Assembly: GCA_000432335.1 (NCBI GenBank)
Contig: HF995379.1
Span: forward strand, 1 to 11,247
Direction: 5' to 3'
Origin: Firmicutes bacterium CAG:646
GTDB lineage: Bacteria > Bacillota > Clostridia > Lachnospirales > Lachnospiraceae
Length of the DNA: 11,247 bases
The notes under the pieces were generated by a model, which worked only from the letters and a program-made list of their open reading frames with translations, ran no database searches and was not told the DNA's origin. The first letter of the stretch is position 1. Every line of letters starts with the position of its first letter. Below are positions 7,201 to 11,247 of the stretch, piece after piece. Made by a program: the position numbers and the translations under genes.

Positions 7201-7272
7201 TCCACTTCCGGGTTGACAACTCAGAAAAAGAATGGTATGTTTTAGATACCTTATATGACTGACGGAAGTGGA
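7201..7272. repeat. 10-bp inverted repeat bracketing the purine promoter
   Basis: TCCACTTCCG (7201-7210) is the exact reverse complement of CGGAAGTGGA (7263-7272). The left arm ends two bases before the -35 box. The right arm lies inside the ZTP aptamer and covers part of the pseudoknot strand and the 5' strand of helix P2. It could be an operator or an RNA element active only in transcripts coming from upstream genes. Either role is inferred. Confidence 0.5.
7213..7241 (+). promoter_or_regulatory. Sigma-A promoter of the purine operon
   Basis: The -35 box TTGACA (7213-7218) is perfect; the -10 box TATGTT (7236-7241) matches 4 of 6; the spacer is 17 bp. Transcription should start near 7248, exactly where helix P1 of the riboswitch begins. 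Confidence 0.8.
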
Positions 7273-7316
7273 GTTTACCACAGGGAGTATAAGGGGTAGA
7301 AGCCGACCGTCTGGGC
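7249..7316 (+). promoter_or_regulatory. ZTP (pfl) riboswitch aptamer
   Basis: The sequence follows the pfl/ZTP consensus: ACTGACGG, then a GTGG...CCAC hairpin, AGGGAGTAT, a short linker, and GCCGACCGTCTGGGCA with the diagnostic CTGGGCA. Helix P1 pairs 7249-7256 with 7287-7294 (7 Watson-Crick pairs plus one T-G). P2 pairs GTGG (7268-7271) with CCAC (7278-7281). P3 pairs GCC (7302-7304) with GGC (7314-7316). The pseudoknot pairs GACGG (7261-7265) with CCGTC (7307-7311) without mismatch. ZTP riboswitches bind ZMP (AICAR) or ZTP, which build up when 10-formyl-tetrahydrofolate is short. The genes downstream consume ZMP, as expected. Identification is from memory of the consensus, strongly supported by the pairing and by context. 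Confidence 0.92.
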
Positions 7317-7348
7317 AATCTCGCTCGGATTGTAGGCTTTTTTGTTTT
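7300..7348 (+). terminator. Riboswitch-controlled intrinsic terminator
   Basis: AAGCC (7300-7304) pairs with GGCTT (7335-7339), and CAATC (7316-7320) pairs with GATTG (7328-7332). T-rich sequence follows (7338-7343 and 7345-7348). GCC at 7302-7304 and C7316 are also used by aptamer helix P3, so ligand binding and termination exclude each other. This predicts an ON switch: ZMP/ZTP prevents termination and lets the purine genes be expressed. Confidence 0.82.
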
Positions 7349-7401
7349 ATGAGAAGATACATGCGGGATTATTACAGTAGTAAGGTAAAGGAGACGTACT
7401 C

Positions 7402-8115
7402 ATGAAAATGATATCACTGGAACAGGAACTGAAAGGAAATTCATATCCCGGAAGAGGAATCGTAATCGGAAAATCTGCGGATGGAAAGAAAGCGGCAGCA
7501 GCTTATTTCATTATGGGAAGAAGCGAGAACAGCCGCAACAGAATCTTCGTGGAAGATGGAGAAGGCATCCGTACCCAGGCATTTGATCCATCCAAGCTGG
7601 TAGATCCCAGCCTGATTATTTATGCGCCGGTGCGTGTACTGGGAAATGACACCATCGTTACCAACGGAGATCAGACAGATACTATTTATGAGGGACTGAA
7701 AGAAGGACTTACTTTTGAACAGAGCTTAAGAAGCAGAGAATTTGAGCCGGACGGACCGAATTACACCCCAAGAATTTCTGGTGTGATGCATATTGAAAAT
7801 GGACAGTACGACTATGCAATGTCTATTTTAAAGAGTAATAACGGCAATCCGCAGGCATGTAATCGCTATACATTTTCTTATGAAAATTGCGTGGCGGGGG
7901 AAGGACATTTTATCCACACGTATCAGTGTGACGGCAACCCGTTGCCAAGCTTTGAAGGAGAACCGAAACTGGTGGCAATCCCGAATGATATAGAAGAATT
8001 TGCGCAGATGCTGTGGAGCAGTCTGAACGAAGAAAATAAAGTTTCTCTGTTTGTGCGCTATATCAATATTGAAGATGGAACTTACGAGACAAAGATCATA
8101 AATAAAAATAACTAG
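7402..8115 (+). CDS. purO: IMP cyclohydrolase, archaeal PurO type
   Basis: The 237-aa protein belongs to the IMP_cyclohyd family (PF07826), the PurO enzyme first known from archaea, with an NTN-hydrolase-like fold. It closes the ring of FAICAR to give IMP, the last step of purine synthesis. Recognisable blocks are YPGRGIVIG (15-23), AYFIMGRSENSRNR (34-47), DPSLIIYAPVRV (68-79), the NGDQTD stretch and the region around EFEPDGPNYTPRISG, where arginine and tyrosine residues typical of the family occur. It is unrelated to the MGS-like cyclohydrolase domain of ordinary bacterial PurH. AAAGGAG (7387-7393) supports the start at 7402; a second ATG two codons on is possible. The gene sits behind the ZTP riboswitch and 12 bases before the formyltransferase gene that makes its substrate, so the pair replaces bifunctional PurH. 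The symbol follows the archaeal name. Confidence 0.9.
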   Translation: MKMISLEQELKGNSYPGRGIVIGKSADGKKAAAAYFIMGRSENSRNRIFVEDGEGIRTQAFDPSKLVDPSLIIYAPVRVLGNDTIVTNGDQTDTIYEGLKEGLTFEQSLRSREFEPDGPNYTPRISGVMHIENGQYDYAMSILKSNNGNPQACNRYTFSYENCVAGEGHFIHTYQCDGNPLPSFEGEPKLVAIPNDIEEFAQMLWSSLNEENKVSLFVRYINIEDGTYETKIINKNN

Positions 8116-8127
8116 GAGGAAAGAAAA

Positions 8128-9312
8128 ATGAATGAATTACTGTTAAAATATGGATGCAATCCCAATCAGAAACCTTCTAAGATCTATATGCAGGACGGTT
8201 CTGAACTGCCGATCAAAGTTCTTTCCGGAAAACCGGGTTATATCAACTTTTTGGATGCTTTTAATGGATGGCAGCTGGTTCGTGATCTGAAGAATGCAAC
8301 AGGTATTCCTGCGGCAACTTCTTTTAAGCACGTATCTCCGGCAGGAGCAGCTGTGGGACTTCCGCTGACGGAAACTCTGGCTAAGATCTACTGGGTAGAC
8401 GATATGGATTGGAAGAACTTTTCTCCGATTGCCTGCGCTTATGCGAGAGCTCGCGGAGCAGACAGAATGTCTTCCTTTGGCGATTTTATTTCTTTGTCTG
8501 ATGTGTGTGACAAAGATACAGCGCTGTTGATCAAGAGAGAGGTATCTGACGGTGTGATCGCTCCCGGATATACAGAAGAAGCGCTGGAGATCTTAAGTCA
8601 GAAGAAAAAAGGAAATTATAATGTGATTCAGATCGATCCAGATTACGTTCCGGCTCCATTGGAACATAAAGAAGTTTTTGGGGTTACTTTTGAACAGGGA
8701 CGTCAGGAACTGGCGATCAACGATGAACTGATCGCAAATATTGTCACTGAAAATAAAGAACTCACGGAAGAAGCGAAGAGAGATATGAAGATTTCTCTGA
8801 TCACCCTGAAATATACCCAGTCCAATTCCGTATGTTTCGTAAAGGACGGACAGGCAATCGGTGTAGGCGCAGGACAGCAGTCCCGTGTACACTGTACTCG
8901 TCTTGCAGGTCAGAAAGCAGATAACTGGTGGCTGCGTCAGAGCCCGACAGTTTTAAATCTGCCGTTTAAAGAGGGAATTTCCCGGGCAGAACGTGACAAT
9001 GCTATCGACGTATATATCGGCGAGGAATATATGGACGTGGTAGCAGATGGAAACTGGGAGAGAATTTTCTCCGTGAAACCGGAAGTATTTACAAGAGAAG
9101 CAAAAAGAGAATGGCTGGATAAATTGACAGACGTAACTCTTGGTTCCGATGCGTTCTTCCCATTTGCAGACAACATTGAGCGGGCGCATAAGAGCGGCGT
9201 GAAATATATCGCGGAGCCGGGCGGATCTGTTCGTGACGATCTGGTAATCGATACTTGCAATAAATATGATATGGTGATGGCATTTACAGGCATTCGTCTG
9301 TTCCATCATTAA
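8128..9312 (+). CDS. Stand-alone AICAR formyltransferase (PurH C-terminal-domain homologue)
   Basis: The enzyme transfers a formyl group from 10-formyl-tetrahydrofolate to AICAR (ZMP), giving FAICAR. Its 394 residues match only the formyltransferase half of PurH/ATIC; the cyclohydrolase half is absent and is supplied by the preceding gene. SFKHVSPAGAA (65-75) contains the catalytic K67-H68 pair. YTQSNSVCF (229-237), GAGQQSRVHCTRLAGQKA (247-264) and NWWLR (266-270) form the substrate and folate site. SDAFFPF lies near the end, and the C-terminus is RLFHH. These blocks resemble animal ATIC much more than E. coli PurH, as recalled from memory. The ribosome binding site AGGAGGA (8114-8120) overlaps the stop codon of the upstream gene, so the two are closely co-translated. 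Codon use is like that of the neighbours. Confidence 0.95.
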   Translation: MNELLLKYGCNPNQKPSKIYMQDGSELPIKVLSGKPGYINFLDAFNGWQLVRDLKNATGIPAATSFKHVSPAGAAVGLPLTETLAKIYWVDDMDWKNFSPIACAYARARGADRMSSFGDFISLSDVCDKDTALLIKREVSDGVIAPGYTEEALEILSQKKKGNYNVIQIDPDYVPAPLEHKEVFGVTFEQGRQELAINDELIANIVTENKELTEEAKRDMKISLITLKYTQSNSVCFVKDGQAIGVGAGQQSRVHCTRLAGQKADNWWLRQSPTVLNLPFKEGISRAERDNAIDVYIGEEYMDVVADGNWERIFSVKPEVFTREAKREWLDKLTDVTLGSDAFFPFADNIERAHKSGVKYIAEPGGSVRDDLVIDTCNKYDMVMAFTGIRLFHH

Positions 9313-9342
9313 TCGGATATGAAAATTTTATAGAGGATTGAG

Positions 9343-9385
9343 AGACTGCTGCGACAGGGGAAACCTTGTTGCAGCAGTCTTTTTT
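9343..9385 (+). terminator. Strong terminator of the purine operon
   Basis: AGACTGCTGC (9343-9352) pairs perfectly with GCAGCAGTCT (9371-9380). Further pairs, including two G-U, extend the stem to 17 bp and close a GAAA tetraloop (9360-9363). Six T follow (9380-9385). On the opposite strand no T run follows the hairpin, so it should stop only rightward transcripts and not those of the convergent regulator gene. Confidence 0.95.
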
Positions 9386-9422
9386 CTTAATTTTGCGGAA
9401 ATGTGGTAATTACAGATGTATT

Positions 9423-10484
9423 TTAATTATTCGCTATATCCATCTCATCTATAAGTTTTTGAAATTCTGGATTTTCCTTCAAGAGTACAGTGTTTTCATC
9501 TGCGTTGAGTGACTGTATAATTGCTTTTTGAAATTTTTGTCCCATTGTTTTATCAACTTTTTTAATTTGTATGTGTCGATATAGAGGTGAGCTGTTAATA
9601 TCCCATTTTTGGGTTAGTGATTTTAACATAGGTAATAGGATTTTCAAAAATTGAGTTCTGTTTTTGGTGGCATCATAAAGTTGAAAATGTGCAACATAAG
9701 AATTATATTTCCATAAGTCAAATAACTGCGCTGCCTTCATATCAACATCAGCAATATATTCAGCATCATTTAATCTTTTTTCTTTCAGGGCAATCTCCAT
9801 TAAGGTCATTAACGAAGAATGAATTTCATTTGTAGCAGACAGGAGTTTTTCTTCTATTAGTGTTGCTGCTGTTTCAAATTTTTCCTGTGCAATATATATA
9901 TTTGCCTGTACTTGATTTCTGTCCACAGGACTTTTTTGAGGGAGCGTATTAAGTATTTTCTGGGCTTGCTCGTAATCTTCTTTTTCCATTAATTTAGAAA
10001 TTAGACATGATTGCGCTTGCGCTTTGATAGTTGTATCTTCACTTTGGGCTGCGCGATAATATAGAGACTCAATTTTTTCTTTATACTTTTCTTTTGATTT
10101 ATTTTTTGTGCCATGAATCAGTAATGCTCCATCTAACAGCATGGCTAAATTGCTTATCAACAAATCACAAGTAGGGTATTCCTTTAATTTCTCGATGGCA
10201 AGTGTATATCCTGCTTCAAAGCCGCGTTTATCGATTATTTCAGAAACTTCATTCATAAATAAAGCAACTTCTTTTTGCGACAAATTATCCTGAAAAGATA
10301 AAAGCGTATTTAAGTCTGTATCGAGAAGCCGGGCAAGTGCTGGTAATAAAACTATGTCAGGATACGATGTTCCTTTTTCCCATTTATTTACAGCAGGTGC
10401 AGAAACGCCAAGGTAATTGGCAATCTGTTCTTGTGTAAAGCCTTTTGCTAAGCGGCGTTCATGGATTATTTCATTTATTTTCAT
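9423..10484 (-). CDS. XRE-family HTH regulator with helical-repeat C-terminal domain (353 aa)
   Basis: Residues about 5-60 form an HTH_3 domain; the recognition helix is in VSAPAVNKWEKG (27-38), followed by SYPDIVLLPALARLLDTDLNTLL. The remaining 290 residues are charged and alpha-helical, with repeated A/L-rich helix pairs that resemble TPR-like units, for example AQSCLISKLMEKEDYEQAQK and AEYIADVDMKAAQLF. Such proteins are frequent in Clostridia, and related architectures (PlcR/Rgg type) sense peptides, but no peptide gene was found here. AAAGGAG (complement of 10494-10500) supports the start. The gene is AT-rich: one sampled 60-base line (9661-9720) has 17 G or C, against 32 in a line of the formyltransferase gene (8881-8940). 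That and its opposite strand suggest separate acquisition. The target is unknown; the divergent azlC-like gene is an obvious candidate. Confidence 0.88.
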   Translation of the reverse strand: MKINEIIHERRLAKGFTQEQIANYLGVSAPAVNKWEKGTSYPDIVLLPALARLLDTDLNTLLSFQDNLSQKEVALFMNEVSEIIDKRGFEAGYTLAIEKLKEYPTCDLLISNLAMLLDGALLIHGTKNKSKEKYKEKIESLYYRAAQSEDTTIKAQAQSCLISKLMEKEDYEQAQKILNTLPQKSPVDRNQVQANIYIAQEKFETAATLIEEKLLSATNEIHSSLMTLMEIALKEKRLNDAEYIADVDMKAAQLFDLWKYNSYVAHFQLYDATKNRTQFLKILLPMLKSLTQKWDINSSPLYRHIQIKKVDKTMGQKFQKAIIQSLNADENTVLLKENPEFQKLIDEMDIANN

Positions 10485-10523
10485 AACAGATATCTCCTTT
10501 ATGGTTCAACTTTTTATAGACTT

Positions 10524-10532
10524 ATTGTAACA
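10524..10532 (-). promoter_or_regulatory. Possible extended -10 promoter for the HTH-repeat regulator
   Basis: Read on the - strand this is TGTTACAAT: a TGN extension before TACAAT, lying about 40 bases before the start codon at 10484. No good -35 box is found at 16-18 bases, so the assignment rests on the -10 element alone. Confidence 0.35.
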
Positions 10533-10617
10533 TTTTTTGTTTGTGACATCTATTGACCGTCTATTAATTTTTAAGAAGAAATATTAACCAGTATTTAGGT
10601 TTTCTATCAAAATATAC

Positions 10618-10647
10618 TTGTCTATATAATAAATCTTCCAGTATAAT
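10618..10647 (+). promoter_or_regulatory. Promoter of the azlC-like gene
   Basis: TTGTCT (10618-10623, 4 of 6) and a perfect TATAAT (10642-10647) are separated by 18 bp. A second TATAAT at 10625-10630 has no good -35 box. The gap between the divergent starts (10485-10701) is very AT-rich, and I saw no clear operator palindrome in it. Confidence 0.6.
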
Positions 10648-10701
10648 ATATTCGCACATATAGATAGGGATTTAGAAAAAGGAATGAAAGAGGATTGGGG
10701 A

Positions 10702-11247
10702 ATGATGAAAAAGAGAGAATTTATCAGAGGGCTTCGGGATGGTTTTCCGGTGTGTTTGGGATATTTTTCCGTTTCAGTAGCTTTTGGCATGACGGCAGTA
10801 CTTTCGGGGATGCCTTTATGGGCTGCAGTATTGATATCTTTGACAAATCTTACCAGCGCAGGACAATTTGCGGGAACAAATCTTCTGATCGCCGGAGGAA
10901 CAATGGCGGAACTGGCAGTAACCACATTGATTATTAATATTCGATATTTTCTCATGTCCCTTTCTGTTTCGCAGAAAGTAGAGAGACAGATGAGTATTCC
11001 CAAGAGACTGGCAGTTTCATTTGGTATTACGGATGAGATTTTTGCAGTGTCCATGCAGCATCCGGGCGCATTGACGGGAGCGTATATGGCAGGTCTGATT
11101 CTTACGCCGGTGCTGGGATGGACGGGAGGAACTCTGGCGGGGGCAGCGGCAACCTCAGTAATGCCGGAGGCATTGTCCAATGCATTGGGGATTGCTCTGT
11201 ATGGAATGTTTATTGCTATTATTATCCCTCCGGCAAGGGAACGAAAG
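10702..11247 (+). CDS. azlC: AzlC-family branched-chain amino acid exporter subunit, 3' end outside window
   Basis: The frame runs from the start to the window edge without a stop (182 codons seen; the family is usually about 230-240 aa). AzlC is the large membrane subunit of AzlCD, which exports branched-chain amino acids and toxic analogues such as 4-azaleucine. Family marks are GFPVCLGYFSVSVAFGMTA (14-32), LTSAGQFAGTNLL (50-62), INIRYFLMSLS (79-89), TDEIFAVS (110-117) and LGWTGGTLAGA (138-148). Five or more membrane segments can be seen. I chose the ATG at 10702 because AGAGGA (10689-10694) precedes it by 7 bases; in-frame ATGs at 10684 and 10705 are alternatives. The small partner azlD would be expected just beyond the right edge. 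The divergent HTH-repeat regulator may control it. Confidence 0.88.
   Translation, partial: MMKKREFIRGLRDGFPVCLGYFSVSVAFGMTAVLSGMPLWAAVLISLTNLTSAGQFAGTNLLIAGGTMAELAVTTLIINIRYFLMSLSVSQKVERQMSIPKRLAVSFGITDEIFAVSMQHPGALTGAYMAGLILTPVLGWTGGTLAGAAATSVMPEALSNALGIALYGMFIAIIIPPARERK

Noticed and set aside
7177..7212. Terminator after the PlsY-like gene
   Set aside because: CCCG (7189-7192) and CGGG (7209-7212) give only a 4-bp stem with no T run after it.
7249..7348. Purine (guanine/adenine) or PRPP/ppGpp riboswitch as an alternative reading of the leader
   Set aside because: The purine riboswitch three-way junction core is absent, while every conserved block of the ZTP motif is present in order and the gene context fits ZMP.
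10501..10530. Nine-codon frame (MVQLFIDLL) between the divergent genes as a possible signal peptide gene for the helical-repeat regulator
   Set aside because: It has no ribosome binding site, overlaps the regulator's own leader, and is too short to set apart from chance.
10584..11180. 198-codon open frame on the - strand opposite the azlC-like gene
   Set aside because: The + strand frame encodes a clear AzlC protein; this frame is its shadow and would run through the azlC promoter.

Overview
The window looks like chromosomal DNA of a Gram-positive anaerobe of the class Clostridia, most likely a Lachnospiraceae member (Blautia/Dorea-like). This rests on the protein families present (DUF3169, a DUF6449-like ABC permease tail, an MGDG-synthase-type glycosyltransferase, an archaeal-type IMP cyclohydrolase), strong AAAGGAG/AGGAGG ribosome binding sites, near-consensus sigma-A promoters and U-tailed hairpin terminators. 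The genus is an inference. All main genes run on the + strand except one regulator near the right end.

Left part (1-5333). The window opens inside an ABC-transporter permease gene, of which only the extracytoplasmic C-terminal domain is seen, closed by a terminator. A strong promoter with a 10-bp inverted repeat around it then drives a tight operon: a 69-aa XRE repressor, a six-helix DUF3169 membrane protein, a NatA-like ABC ATPase, a NatB-like permease and a type I L-asparaginase. Two of the junctions are ATGA overlaps. The layout suggests a self-regulated export or stress module. Its substrate cannot be read from sequence, and the asparaginase may simply be co-transcribed.

Middle part (5334-7176). 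An extended -10 promoter precedes a two-gene unit: a diacylglycerol glycosyltransferase of the MGDG synthase/UgtP type, overlapped by a diverged PlsY-like acyltransferase. Together they point to membrane glycolipid or phospholipid synthesis.

Purine part (7177-9385). A promoter leads directly into a ZTP (pfl) riboswitch whose terminator shares a strand with the ligand-binding hairpin. It controls a PurO-type IMP cyclohydrolase and a stand-alone, animal-like AICAR formyltransferase, the last two steps of IMP synthesis. The riboswitch ligand (ZMP/ZTP) is the formyltransferase substrate or its triphosphate, so the circuit is closed. A long GAAA-capped terminator ends the unit. The pseudoknot of this riboswitch carries what looks like a compensated base-pair change, and a 10-bp inverted repeat links sequence upstream of the promoter to the aptamer itself.

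Right end (9386-11247). An AT-rich gene on the - strand encodes an HTH regulator with a helical-repeat C-terminal part. Divergent from it is the first 182 codons of an AzlC-type branched-chain amino acid exporter subunit, cut by the window edge. No rRNA, tRNA, CRISPR array, insertion sequence or phage gene was seen.
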